NCBI GenBank assembly: GCA_964344765.1
Contig: CAYFOM010000002.1
Coordinates: 92,053 to 156,052, forward strand
Reading direction: 5' to 3'
Source of the DNA: JACNIZ01 sp964344765
GTDB taxonomy: Bacteria > Planctomycetota > UBA1135
Length of the DNA: 64,000 nucleotides
Shown here: piece by piece, positions 24,577 to 34,119 of the stretch
Numbering within the stretch: the first letter of the stretch is position 1
Layout of the letters: every line of letters begins with the position of its first letter
The notes under the pieces: generated by a model
Database searches by the model: none
What the model was told of the DNA's origin: nothing
The model's input: only the letters and a program-made list of their open reading frames with translations
Made by a program: the position numbers and the translations under genes

Positions 24577-26535
24577 CTAGGATTCGTCCACGGCGGGCCA
24601 GACGTTATTGCGGCGGTTGCCATCGGGTAGCTCGCGGTCGGGATCCAAAGTGATCTTCTTCACCGGCTTTGCCGACTTCAGTCGCTCTTGGATCGCGTGC
24701 GAGTGGTACCAAACTTCGACCGGCAGGCGCAGGTCTTCCTGACTGCCGTCCTCGAATTCAATGCGCATGCTGACCGGCATCACCATTTTGCCCTGATTGC
24801 GAATCGTGATCAGGGCGCCTTTGTTATCCGACGCTTGAGTCACTGACTCGATCGCCTGATCCAAGTGGCCGGTTTCCAAGAACCAGCCGCGCCAGAACCA
24901 CGACAGCTCGGCACCGGCGGCGTCTTCCATGCAGCGGAAGAAGTCGGCTGGGCGCGGCGACTTAAATGCCCATTCTTCGATGTACTTACGGAACGCATAA
25001 TCAAAGCGCTCCGGACCCAAGATGGTTTCGCGCAGCAACACCAATCCGGCACCGGTTTTGGTGTATTGCAGTGAACCCAGCAAACGCCCCGGCAAGTGGT
25101 CGGCCGGAGTTTCCACCGGCAATTGATTGGGCATGGTCAGCAAGTTGGCGACGCCGGCGGGGTGGGCGCGACCGCCGGTGGAGTCGGGGAACCAATCGCG
25201 CTGCGAGTAGTAGTTGATGAAGGTATTGAAGCCTTCATCCATCCACGCATGGCGCCGTTCATCGGTATTGACGATCATCGGGAACCAGTTGTGGCCGATC
25301 TCGTGAGTGGTCACGCCATACAAACCACGCTCGCTGCGCCGCGACCGACAAAAGATGATCATCGGATACTCCATGCCGCCCTCAATGCCGTTGACGTTGA
25401 TCGCCGACGGATAGGGGTAAGCAAACCAGCGCTCGTTGTATCCCAAGATGGCGGTGCGCAACATCTGCGTGCTCTTGCCCCACAGCGGCAAACCTTCCTT
25501 GGGGTAAACCGATTGCACCAAAGTATTGACGCAACCCGCCGGAACCTCGCCGTCGTACAAACTGGCGGCATCCCAAATGAACGCATCCGACGCCGACCAA
25601 GCCGTCGTGCGCACATTCTCCGCCAAGTATTTCCACGTCAACGGACCCGAGCCTTCCGGACGCCATCCTGGCGTGTCGATTTCATCGGCGCCGATAATGG
25701 TCACCGTTTCGGTGGTGCGGTGAGCAGCCTTCCAGCGTTGAAGCTGGGTTTCAGTGAACACCTCTTCCGGGTTCAGCAACTTGCCGGTCGCCGCCACTAG
25801 CCAATTGCGCGGCGCGGTGAGCTCAAGTTCATGAGTTCCAAAGTTGGTGTAAAACTCGCCGGTGCCGATGTACGGCAGCGTATTCCAACCATAAACATCG
25901 TCGTAAACAGCAACACTGGGGAACCACTGTGCAATTTGAATCACGCGGCCTTGCTCGACGTTTTCAATGCCGAAGCGGCGGAACACGTTTTGCGGAATGA
26001 CGAAGTCCCACATCACTTCGAATTCAATCGTGCCGCCGCGCGCGCGAATCGGCTGCGGCAGCTCCACGCGCATTAACGTGTCGTAAATCTGGTAAGGCAA
26101 GGTTGCGCCCGCACTGCTCAGCGAGTGCACGCGATAGCCATTGCCTTCGGACTTATCCATGCCGATTGCCGCACGCCGACCGACGCGTGCGCCAATGCTG
26201 TCGGAGCGGAACACGTTCTGCTCCAAGTTCATCCATAAGTAATCCAAATCATCCGGCGACTCGTTGGTGTAAGTAATCGTCGCCCGGCCGATGACCAAGC
26301 GCGTACCGGGATCCAGTTTGGCTTGGATTTTGTAGTCCACACGCTGCTGCCAATACTCGTGACCCGGACGACCGGCACCGGTTCGAATCGTGTTGGGTGC
26401 CGGCAGATGCAGCGGACTGAAAATGGTGTTGTCGGCGCGCGGGGTCGGGGCGCGGAAGTCCGGCGAATCGGGCTTTTGGGCGGGGGCGGCGGCTGCGGTG
26501 AGCAGCAGCAGAAGCAGCGCGAGGGTTTTGGGCAT
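24577..26535 (-). CDS. secreted M1-family (gluzincin) metallopeptidase
   Basis: 652 residues. ATG 26535 gives a clean signal peptide (MPKTLALLLLLLTAAAAPAQ); a second ATG 24 nt upstream is possible. An N-terminal beta domain (VDYKIQAKLDP, RATITYTNESPDDLDYLW) precedes the catalytic domain with HEIGHNW (His411, Glu412, His415) and WMDEGF (Glu434), the HExxH-18-E zinc site. GGMEYP stands in for the usual GAMEN exopeptidase motif, so substrate specificity may differ from classical aminopeptidase N. A C-terminal beta segment follows. It probably cleaves peptides in the periplasm or outside. Convergent with the 24013 gene. Confidence 0.9.
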   Translation of the reverse strand: MPKTLALLLLLLTAAAAPAQKPDSPDFRAPTPRADNTIFSPLHLPAPNTIRTGAGRPGHEYWQQRVDYKIQAKLDPGTRLVIGRATITYTNESPDDLDYLWMNLEQNVFRSDSIGARVGRRAAIGMDKSEGNGYRVHSLSSAGATLPYQIYDTLMRVELPQPIRARGGTIEFEVMWDFVIPQNVFRRFGIENVEQGRVIQIAQWFPSVAVYDDVYGWNTLPYIGTGEFYTNFGTHELELTAPRNWLVAATGKLLNPEEVFTETQLQRWKAAHRTTETVTIIGADEIDTPGWRPEGSGPLTWKYLAENVRTTAWSASDAFIWDAASLYDGEVPAGCVNTLVQSVYPKEGLPLWGKSTQMLRTAILGYNERWFAYPYPSAINVNGIEGGMEYPMIIFCRSRRSERGLYGVTTHEIGHNWFPMIVNTDERRHAWMDEGFNTFINYYSQRDWFPDSTGGRAHPAGVANLLTMPNQLPVETPADHLPGRLLGSLQYTKTGAGLVLLRETILGPERFDYAFRKYIEEWAFKSPRPADFFRCMEDAAGAELSWFWRGWFLETGHLDQAIESVTQASDNKGALITIRNQGKMVMPVSMRIEFEDGSQEDLRLPVEVWYHSHAIQERLKSAKPVKKITLDPDRELPDGNRRNNVWPAVDES

Positions 26536-26618
26536 TGGCGGATTTGGAGGGTCCGCCATCCTAGCAAGCTTTGAAACGGACCTCCGCCGGGACCACTTTC
26601 GCCCGAAGCGAACGGTAA

Positions 26619-27530
26619 CTAGCGACAGCAAGACGCGAGGTATGCGTCCAAATCTGCGTCGGTAAACTCAAATCCCGAGTCGGTCAAAGCGTTCGGAGCA
26701 ACTCGTGTGCTGGCCAAAAGTAGGGCTTTGCCCATTTCGCCAAACAGCATCTTCACGGCAAATGCCGGGAGCGGCAGCAACGCGGGCCGGCGCAGCGCTT
26801 TGCCCAAACTGCGGGCAAAGTCGGCCTGGCGAGTGGGGTTGGGGCAAACCAAATTGACTGCTCCTTGCAGCGTTTTGGCGTCCAGTGCAAATTCGATAGC
26901 ACGAACCGCATCGTCCAGGCTGGCCCAACTCATCCACTGACGGCCGTTGCCGACGCGACCACCTAAGCCCATTCGAAACGGAGGCAGCATGGTTTTCAAC
27001 GCGCCGCCATCCGGTGACAGCACCACGCCCGTACGCATATGTACCACCCGTATGCCGGCCTGTTCCGCCAGACCGGTCGCTGCTTCCCAATTTCGGCAAA
27101 GGTCGGCGAGGAAGTCTTCGCCTAGCGGACTGCGCTCATCTACTTCTCGCTCGCCGCAGTCTCCGTAAATCCCAGTTGCCGAGGCACTGACCAACACCTT
27201 CGGTTGGATCGGCAACTGCGCCATCCATTCGCAAAGTAACGACGTCGATCGCACCCGGCTTTTGACAAACTGCTGCTTGCGGGCGGGAGTCCATCGCCCC
27301 TGGCCGATGTTTTCCCCGGCAAGATGAACCACCGCGTCGGGTGCAAGATCCGGTGCATGGATTTTTCCGGCATCAATGTCCCACCACGCCGCCGCGTCTG
27401 GCTGGCGGGAAAGCGGAACAACTCGATCGCCGCGGGCTTCCAGGCAACGGCTTAATGCAGTGCCGATTAAACCGCTGGCGCCGGTGATCAGCACCGTGCG
27501 TTTGGCGGTGCCGTCGGCTAGGTCGGTCAC
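26619..27530 (-). CDS. TIGR01777-type NAD(P)-dependent epimerase/dehydratase family protein
   Basis: 303 residues with an extended-SDR Rossmann start, VLITGASGLIGTAL, then VVHLAGENIG, RVRSTSLLCEWM, SASATGIYGD, RTGVVLSPDGGALKTMLPPFRMGLGG and RQWMSWASLDDAV, the last two being hallmarks of the YfcH/SDR39U1 subgroup. The GTG start at 27530 shares GTGA with the stop of the upstream MBL-fold gene, suggesting translational coupling. Longer starts inside that gene are rejected. The biochemical role of this subgroup is not established. Confidence 0.88.
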   Translation of the reverse strand: MTDLADGTAKRTVLITGASGLIGTALSRCLEARGDRVVPLSRQPDAAAWWDIDAGKIHAPDLAPDAVVHLAGENIGQGRWTPARKQQFVKSRVRSTSLLCEWMAQLPIQPKVLVSASATGIYGDCGEREVDERSPLGEDFLADLCRNWEAATGLAEQAGIRVVHMRTGVVLSPDGGALKTMLPPFRMGLGGRVGNGRQWMSWASLDDAVRAIEFALDAKTLQGAVNLVCPNPTRQADFARSLGKALRRPALLPLPAFAVKMLFGEMGKALLLASTRVAPNALTDSGFEFTDADLDAYLASCCR

Positions 27531-28399
27531 TGATCTTTCGGGCTTAGCGCCTGATAAAGCGTGTCCAACCACTTTTCGGTGGTGATGAACTGCCACGACC
27601 ATTCGGCGTATTTCTCCGGCAGTCCGGCGGCCACCGCATCTTCACGCGACATGCCTTCTTTGATGCGCTTTTCAACAATCGCAATGCAATCTTCGATCAT
27701 CGCGATTTCGGCTTCCAAATCGGCGCGCGTCGCCAGCGGACCGTGGCCGGGAATGACCTTGGCGTCGGCTGGCGCCAGTTGCAGCACCTTTTTCATCGAC
27801 TTGACGTAGCCTTTGACGTCACCGCCGCTACCCACATCAATGAATGGGAACAGCTTGTGGAACATCAAGTCGCCCATGTGCACAACTTTGGAGCCGGTGA
27901 AAATCACCACGCTATCGCCGTCGGTATGGCCCACCGGCAAATGCACCACGTGCACGGCTTCGCCATTCCAATGCAAGGTCAATCCGTCGTCATAAGTGAT
28001 CTCGGGCAACGCGCCCGGATCGGCCGGACCGGCACCGCGTCCGCCTTTGATCATGCGCGCGCGAACATTTTGATGCGCGATCAGCAACCCATCCTTACCA
28101 AAACCCAAGTTGCCGCCGACGTGATCGCCATGCCAATGCGTATTCACCACGTAAGTCGGCTGGCCATCGGTGAACTTCGCCATCGCCTTGCGAATGCCCT
28201 CTTCAAACTGAGCGAATTGAGTGTCGATCATCAGCACGCCGTCGTCGCCCCTCATCACGCCGATGTTGCCGCCGAAGCCGACCAGCATGGCGATGTTGTC
28301 GGTCACCTCGACCACCTTGATCTCGGGAGCCGGCTCTTGCAAACCGGAATTCAGTGCGCCCAAACCGAGCGCAGCAGCAGCGAGCAGCAGGATTTTCAT
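27527..28399 (-). CDS. exported metallo-beta-lactamase-fold hydrolase
   Basis: 290 residues with a signal sequence (MKILLLAAAALGLGALNSG) and the dinuclear zinc motif THWHGDH (His88, His90, Asp92, His93). Later ligand motifs are VVHLPVGHTDGDS and VIPGHGPLA. The layout resembles periplasmic MBL-fold hydrolases of the SoxH/quinoprotein-relay and class B beta-lactamase type. Substrate is unknown, and antibiotic hydrolysis should not be assumed. It is first in a two-gene unit with the epimerase and divergent from the large operon at 28482, with an 82-nt gap. Confidence 0.88.
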   Translation of the reverse strand: MKILLLAAAALGLGALNSGLQEPAPEIKVVEVTDNIAMLVGFGGNIGVMRGDDGVLMIDTQFAQFEEGIRKAMAKFTDGQPTYVVNTHWHGDHVGGNLGFGKDGLLIAHQNVRARMIKGGRGAGPADPGALPEITYDDGLTLHWNGEAVHVVHLPVGHTDGDSVVIFTGSKVVHMGDLMFHKLFPFIDVGSGGDVKGYVKSMKKVLQLAPADAKVIPGHGPLATRADLEAEIAMIEDCIAIVEKRIKEGMSREDAVAAGLPEKYAEWSWQFITTEKWLDTLYQALSPKDQ

Positions 28400-28481
28400 G
28401 AATGAATTCTAGGACAACAACGCAATCGGCGGATTTTTCCTTGGCCGGTTGCGATTTGGCCTAATTCCACCCCTGTTAGCT

Positions 28482-31400
28482 ATGCTGGAAGCGCCGATGA
28501 TCGCCCTAATTCTCTCCCTGGCCTCCAGCCTGCCGACGGCACCGGCCGCCCAAGCCGCTTACCAAGCCGATTGGCCCACTTACCGCCACGACGCCGCTCG
28601 CTCCGGCCGCACCAGCCACACCCTGGAATGGTCCGACATGCGCTTGCATTGGCAGCGCGGATTCGGCCGCCCCGAGCCGGCTTGGCCCGGTCCCGCGCAA
28701 TGGGATGCATACGCCGCTTTGCCCGGGCTGAAATCGATGCGCGATTACGATTCCGCATATCAGCCGATTGTGGTCGGTCGGTTTATGTTCTTCGGCTCCA
28801 ATCGCGATTCGCAAATCTATTGCGTCGACATCGAAACCGGGTTGTCGATCTGGAACCACCAGGCGGCTGCTCCCATTCGCGTTGCGCCGACCTACCAAAT
28901 CAGTCCGGCCGCACCGGCTAAACCCAAAGCCGATCAAATTCTCCCGGCCGGGCGTCTTTACTTCGGCGACGACTCCGGCACCCTGACCTGTTTGCACGCG
29001 GCAAATGGAGGAGTGTCTTGGCAATACGCGCCGCACCAGCACGAGCGGCAGCTGATTCACGATGGTCGATTCATTTCGTTTGCGCCGATCCGCACCGGAG
29101 TATTGGTACGCGATGGCCAGGCTTACTTCGGAGCATCGTTTCTGCCGTGGAAACCGTCCTACCTTTATTCGGTGCGCGCTATCGACGGCAACACCGGTGG
29201 CAAAGGTTTTGCCCGCGAGCTTGGTGCAGGTTGGACTTTGGAAGGCCCAATGTTGGCCTCCGATCGTCACCTAGTCATGCCGCAAGGCCGAGTTGCACCG
29301 CTGGTTTTCTCGCGTAAAGACGGCTCACCGCAAGGCACGCTAGAAGGAGGCGGCGGCAGCTTTTGCTTGCTCACCGACGACGATCAAGTGCTACACGGGC
29401 CGGGCAATAAAACCGGTTGGATCACCGCTTCCGGTGCCGACGGTCGTGCCAAGATTGCGTCGTACGACAAGGGCAATTCCATCGTTGTCAACGGCAATAC
29501 TGCTTACTTGTTAAGTGACCGCGGTTTGTCGGCCTTCGACCGCAAGAGTCAAGCGCTGATTTGGAGCCGACCGGTAGATACCCCGTTCACATTAATCCAG
29601 GCCGGTCCGCATCTGATCGCCGGCGGCGACGGCCTGGTGCGTACTTTCGACGCCAAAACCGGCGACGAACTTTGGGCAAGTGAGGTGCCCGGCAAGGCGC
29701 TGGGTTTGGTGGCAGCGCAGAACCGATTGTTTGTCAGCACCGATAGCGGTCACATCGTCAGTTTCGGATCCGGCGAGCCGGTGCCCAATCCGCTGCTGGC
29801 CGAAGGAGAGCCCGTTCCCGGCGCGGGTTGGCAACCGGCAAGCGCGTTGCATTGGCAATCGGCGGCGGCGGTAGGTGCTGCGCCGGCCGTGCAAAAGTTG
29901 AAGGATCGAAAGTTAATAGACCATTGGCTGTTCCAGAGCAACACTCAATTGCAGGTGGAAATCATGCCCGGCGACCCGCGCACGACCACGGTTTACGCCA
30001 ACCTAGGTTCGCGAGCGATGGCGGCGCAACCACTCGGTAGTTCGCAATTACAAAGGCAAGGCAACTGGCATTGCGCGGTATTGGATGGCCGCCAGGGTGA
30101 CTTTGAAGTGGCGACTTTGGCCGGCCATGATCTGCAGCCGACGCGCGCAACCAAGCAGAGTTTGGGTGGCGTCAAAATTGCGAAGGCGGTGCGCGATAGT
30201 CAGTTGCCAAAGAGCAAGTTCAGCGCCGAAGCGTGGGTGCGAGTGGATCGGCCGACCGAATGGGGTGGAATCATCGGTGCCAGCCAAGACAACGGGGAAT
30301 ATGAACGCGGTTGGCTGTTGGGCTATCGCAAGAACCATTTCAGCTTTGCACTGAAGTCGAAGAAGGGTTCCAGTCGTTTGTCGTGGGTGCGTGCGCCGGA
30401 GTCGTTCCAGATGGGGGCGTGGCACCACGTGGTGGCAACTTACGACGGCAAGCAAATGCTGCTTTATGTTGACGGCGCGCAAGTTGCCAGCGGCGATCAA
30501 GCCAGCGGCGACGTGGATTACCCGGAGGATGGCTGGTATCAGCTCGGCGCTTATCGCGATAAGGATGAGTACTTCCGCATGAAGGGTGCGTTGCACGAGG
30601 TCAAGCTGCATGACCGGGTGCTAAAGGCTTCCGACGTGCATGCTTCGTATCAAGCCAAAGCGGATCAGATTCCGGCGCCGTTGGTGATTGAGCCGCCGCG
30701 TAAGCAGCCGGTGGCGAATTTGGATTTGGCAACTCGGCCGTGGATTCGGCTTTATCACGGTGACCATTCCGTCGGCAGCTCGGTGGCTGAACAGCTGGGC
30801 AGCGCAACCATCAGTTGGTCCACTGCCGAAGCGATGAAAACCGAAATTGAATTCGTCGCTGCCGCCGACGCACCCGGACCCGACGGCAAGTTTCCAACGC
30901 CGCCCGTTGGAGGCTGGAAGGAGTCGCCGCCGCTGACTTATCAGGTGGTGGAAGGAGCTGAAAAAGTCCATCCGCGCCGTCAGCACACCGTGGTCGTTCA
31001 AGGTCTGCCGCCGCGCAGCGTGCAGCACTTCCGTGTGATCCAACGCGACGGCGATCAGGTCCGCCGCAGTCAGATTTTCGAGCTGGATACTCACTTTGCC
31101 CAGCCAATGCATGCGCAAGGAGAATTTCAATCTTCGCCCACCGCCGACGACGACTGGGCGAGGCTGGTTTCAGGGTTGGTGACTCCTATGGTTGTGGTCG
31201 TGGGCGAGGAAATGGCTGAGGAACAAAGGGCCAAAATTCGCCAGGTGGCACCGGGGGCCGACATCCGCCATGTCGATGGTGAGTCGCTTCTCCGTATGCC
31301 GCCGATGAGCGCCGATGCTGTTTTTGTGAACAACGCAAACTCGCTGAAGCCGGAAGCTATTGGCCGAATGATTGCGCCGGGCGGCTATTGGCTGGATACC

Positions 31401-32849
31401 AAGCGCCATCGCACGATGCCGTCCGGATTTGAAGCGGTCCCGACTCGGATGAATCAACCCTATTGGGTATGCCAGCGCACAGCCAGCCTTGCCGGCAGTG
31501 GTTCATGGACTCACATTTATGGTCGCGCCGATAACACAGCCTATGGTGGTGAATCGCTTTCCGGTGCCGCAAGCGTTGCCGAAATGGAAGTGCAGTGGGT
31601 GGCGCCGCCTGGACCGCGCTACCAAACCGATCGCCAGAATCGCCGACCGGCGCCGTTGGCGGCAAATGGCTTGCTGTTCCTTCAGGGCAAAGATCGATTG
31701 ATGGCTTTGAATAGCTTCAACGGTCAAACGCAATGGGCGTGGGAGCTGCCCGGCTTAAACCGGTTCAACATGCCGCGCGATTGCAGCAACTGGTGTGTGG
31801 ACGACGAGCATGTTTACGTCGCCATTGACGGTTATTTGTGGCAACTCGACGCCGAACGTGGAACGCAAATGGCCAATTATTCGGCAACGGCGTTGTACAA
31901 CGAGGGCTTGCCCGAGGCGCAGCACGAAAAAATGAATTGGGGATACGTCGCCCGCGTCAACGACGTGCTGCTTGGCAGCGCGGTGCGACCGGGTAACACC
32001 TTCACCGATTGGTGGGGTGGAACTTATTGGTACGACGCGCGCGAAGGCAGCGCCACTGCAAAGGTGTGTAGTGATGCGTTGTTCGCCATACCCGGCAAAG
32101 CGCCGTACCAAAATTGGACTTACCGCGGTGGTTTGATCCTCAACACCACAATCACCGTGGCCGACGACACGGTGTACTTCCTCGAGAACCGCGCGGCCGA
32201 ATTGAGTCAGCGCAACGAACGACGTTTCGCGGGCGCGGGGTTGTTTGACGATCTGCACATGGTCGCGTTGAACCTTCGCGACGGAAGCATCAAGTGGCAG
32301 CGCGAAGCCAAGCCGCTACCGGGCGACGTCGCCGTATTTTTGGCCGCAAGCGAAGGTCGATTGGTTTTGGTGACTTCGCATAAAAACCCGTCGGTGGGCG
32401 AGCAGGGCGGTGAGTTTGCTGTTTATTGCTTCGACGCAAAAGATGGCGATAGCCAGTGGCGACGCAAATTCACTTGGGAGGTGGATCACCACGGCAAGTC
32501 CATTTCGCGTCCGGCGATCGTCGGCGGCCACATCTACCTACGGCCGGTAGTTCTCAATTTGAAGGATGGCGAATTTGTGCAGCAATCCTTCCCCAGCGGG
32601 CATCAATGCGGATCTTATGCCGCCTCCGAGCATGCGCTGTTTTTACGCTGCGGCAATTTGAGCGCATGGAGCCGCAAAGATTGGAAGGCGACCGGCTGGG
32701 AGCGATTGCGACCCGATTGCTGGATTAGCACCATTCCCGCCAACGGCATGGTGCTGTCGCCGGAAGGCGGCGGCGGCTGCAGCTGCGGTTCGTGGATGGA
32801 GACTTCCGTGGGATTCATGCCGCTGGCGGCCGATCCAAATGCCAACTAA
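28482..32849 (+). CDS. giant exported PQQ-like beta-propeller protein with LamG-like and Rossmann-like inserts
   Basis: 1455 residues from ATG 28482 (ATG 28497 is an alternative), with a signal peptide ending near PAAQAAYQ. Order: PQQ-like propeller strands (~25-440: DWPTYRHDAARSG, FFGSNRDSQIYCVDIETG, VRTFDAKTGDELWASE); a LamG/concanavalin-like module (~560-715: FSAEAWVRVDRPTEWGG, YDGKQMLLYVDGAQVA); an Fn3-like stretch (ATISWSTAEAM); a short alpha/beta segment (~880-990: MVVVVGEEM, ADAVFVNNANSL) resembling a decayed methyltransferase; then a second propeller to the end (LFLQGKDRLMALNSFNGQTQWAW). First gene of the nine-gene operon; its stop overlaps the next start by 11 nt. Whether it binds PQQ or serves as a scaffold is unknown. 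Confidence 0.85.
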   Translation: MLEAPMIALILSLASSLPTAPAAQAAYQADWPTYRHDAARSGRTSHTLEWSDMRLHWQRGFGRPEPAWPGPAQWDAYAALPGLKSMRDYDSAYQPIVVGRFMFFGSNRDSQIYCVDIETGLSIWNHQAAAPIRVAPTYQISPAAPAKPKADQILPAGRLYFGDDSGTLTCLHAANGGVSWQYAPHQHERQLIHDGRFISFAPIRTGVLVRDGQAYFGASFLPWKPSYLYSVRAIDGNTGGKGFARELGAGWTLEGPMLASDRHLVMPQGRVAPLVFSRKDGSPQGTLEGGGGSFCLLTDDDQVLHGPGNKTGWITASGADGRAKIASYDKGNSIVVNGNTAYLLSDRGLSAFDRKSQALIWSRPVDTPFTLIQAGPHLIAGGDGLVRTFDAKTGDELWASEVPGKALGLVAAQNRLFVSTDSGHIVSFGSGEPVPNPLLAEGEPVPGAGWQPASALHWQSAAAVGAAPAVQKLKDRKLIDHWLFQSNTQLQVEIMPGDPRTTTVYANLGSRAMAAQPLGSSQLQRQGNWHCAVLDGRQGDFEVATLAGHDLQPTRATKQSLGGVKIAKAVRDSQLPKSKFSAEAWVRVDRPTEWGGIIGASQDNGEYERGWLLGYRKNHFSFALKSKKGSSRLSWVRAPESFQMGAWHHVVATYDGKQMLLYVDGAQVASGDQASGDVDYPEDGWYQLGAYRDKDEYFRMKGALHEVKLHDRVLKASDVHASYQAKADQIPAPLVIEPPRKQPVANLDLATRPWIRLYHGDHSVGSSVAEQLGSATISWSTAEAMKTEIEFVAAADAPGPDGKFPTPPVGGWKESPPLTYQVVEGAEKVHPRRQHTVVVQGLPPRSVQHFRVIQRDGDQVRRSQIFELDTHFAQPMHAQGEFQSSPTADDDWARLVSGLVTPMVVVVGEEMAEEQRAKIRQVAPGADIRHVDGESLLRMPPMSADAVFVNNANSLKPEAIGRMIAPGGYWLDTKRHRTMPSGFEAVPTRMNQPYWVCQRTASLAGSGSWTHIYGRADNTAYGGESLSGAASVAEMEVQWVAPPGPRYQTDRQNRRPAPLAANGLLFLQGKDRLMALNSFNGQTQWAWELPGLNRFNMPRDCSNWCVDDEHVYVAIDGYLWQLDAERGTQMANYSATALYNEGLPEAQHEKMNWGYVARVNDVLLGSAVRPGNTFTDWWGGTYWYDAREGSATAKVCSDALFAIPGKAPYQNWTYRGGLILNTTITVADDTVYFLENRAAELSQRNERRFAGAGLFDDLHMVALNLRDGSIKWQREAKPLPGDVAVFLAASEGRLVLVTSHKNPSVGEQGGEFAVYCFDAKDGDSQWRRKFTWEVDHHGKSISRPAIVGGHIYLRPVVLNLKDGEFVQQSFPSGHQCGSYAASEHALFLRCGNLSAWSRKDWKATGWERLRPDCWISTIPANGMVLSPEGGGGCSCGSWMETSVGFMPLAADPNAN

Positions 32850-34119
32850 GTGGATTGTGATTGCGCTGTTGGCGGCCACTTCGTGGCTTTGTCGGTACAC
32901 CGTGCGCGACATCGGCTTCGTCGATTTGCACGGGCCGACTTATACGTTGGAAGTCGCGCCGCAACGCCCGCATCGAGTGACCACCGACGAGGTCGCCGAA
33001 CTGAAGAAGCTGACTGCGAACAGCAATGTACGCATCCGAAGTGCTGCGGTCGATTCTCCCTACCCTGATGCCGACGGCGCCGAAGCCAACGCCGATAGTG
33101 AGCGCGTTTATGTGCTCAAAGCCGACCACCGCGATGGAGCGTTATTGCTGGCAAATGTTAAGCCCAATCAAAGCGCCGACGTCATCAACCGGCTGCTGCA
33201 CTCGCCGGTGCAAAAAATCTTGATCGATGAAGCGCTGCAAACTTTTGCGTTTATGGTCGTCGTTGAATCCAGCAACGCCGAACGCAATCAAGCACTGCAA
33301 GTAGCCATCGACAACGCCAGCGACCAACTGCAAAAACTCGCGCCGCAGTTGCCACGACCCATCGGGCATCCGGTACAAGTGCTGCGCATTCCACCTGCGC
33401 AACGCGAGCAAGAAAAGGTGTTGTTGTGGTCTGCACGCCTGGACGACTTAGCTGCCGACGAAGCCGCAATCGTGGTTTATTACGGGCGAGCAAAGTCCGT
33501 CGGCCCGGCGTTGCGCGGCGAACGATTGACACAGCGTGCTTTGTTGTCGCAGTTGGCGTTAATTGGGCAATCATGCGAATGCGACACCGACCGGGATTGG
33601 GCGGCCGAGCCGTCGCTACCGCATGCGTGGGGGAGCGAAAAGCAGAAGGCGGCATTGGAGTCGCTGGGTTTTCAGCCGGATAGTCCGATGGTGAAGTCGG
33701 AGGTGGTTCGCATTTTGAATCAAGTCGGCAAAGAAAAGCGCGTCGGCTTGAAGGATGGGGAAGAGAATGCAAACTCCATCGACAACCCTTTGTTGGGTTA
33801 CGGCGAGTTCAACCTGGAAAGCGGCGGCGCCACTGCGCAACCCAGCCAAGCGGATCAATCGGTTTCGCCCCCTGCTGGTGGAAATCCAATGTTGCGGTCG
33901 GCGTCGGCTGGTGAAGGGGATTGGGGTTTCGCCGACGACCCGACGCCGGAGCATTCCCATCAACAGCCCGTTGAGTTGGTCGATGAAATCGCAGCTCGAA
34001 CCGAAGGCCAATCGCCCAAGCAACTGGCCGATCGAATTGCGCCGTACCTTTCCTTCACCACGCTTGCCGTCGTGCTGGCCGTCGCCGCGCTGATCTTTAT
34101 GGGAGGTCGTCGCGGATGA
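32839..34119 (+). CDS. unknown bitopic membrane protein of the molybdate/ABC operon
   Basis: 426 residues with an N-terminal TM or uncleaved signal (WIVIALLAATSWLCRY) and a C-terminal TM (TLAVVLAVAALIFMGG) followed by GRRG. The ~380-residue loop between them should be periplasmic: its first half is alpha/beta (LLLANVKPNQSADVINRLL, QTFAFMVVVESSNAERNQALQVAI), and a low-complexity linker precedes the last TM. One CEC motif (SCECDTD) is notable. No family is recognised. The start overlaps the PQQ-like gene and the stop overlaps the permease start (ATGA). By position it may be an adaptor linking the permease to the periplasmic propeller protein. Confidence 0.75.
   Translation: MPTKWIVIALLAATSWLCRYTVRDIGFVDLHGPTYTLEVAPQRPHRVTTDEVAELKKLTANSNVRIRSAAVDSPYPDADGAEANADSERVYVLKADHRDGALLLANVKPNQSADVINRLLHSPVQKILIDEALQTFAFMVVVESSNAERNQALQVAIDNASDQLQKLAPQLPRPIGHPVQVLRIPPAQREQEKVLLWSARLDDLAADEAAIVVYYGRAKSVGPALRGERLTQRALLSQLALIGQSCECDTDRDWAAEPSLPHAWGSEKQKAALESLGFQPDSPMVKSEVVRILNQVGKEKRVGLKDGEENANSIDNPLLGYGEFNLESGGATAQPSQADQSVSPPAGGNPMLRSASAGEGDWGFADDPTPEHSHQQPVELVDEIAARTEGQSPKQLADRIAPYLSFTTLAVVLAVAALIFMGGRRG

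Noticed and set aside
28400..28481. Moco riboswitch before the molybdate/MoaD operon
   Set aside because: The 82-nt divergent gap is too short for the aptamer, and no matching core was seen.
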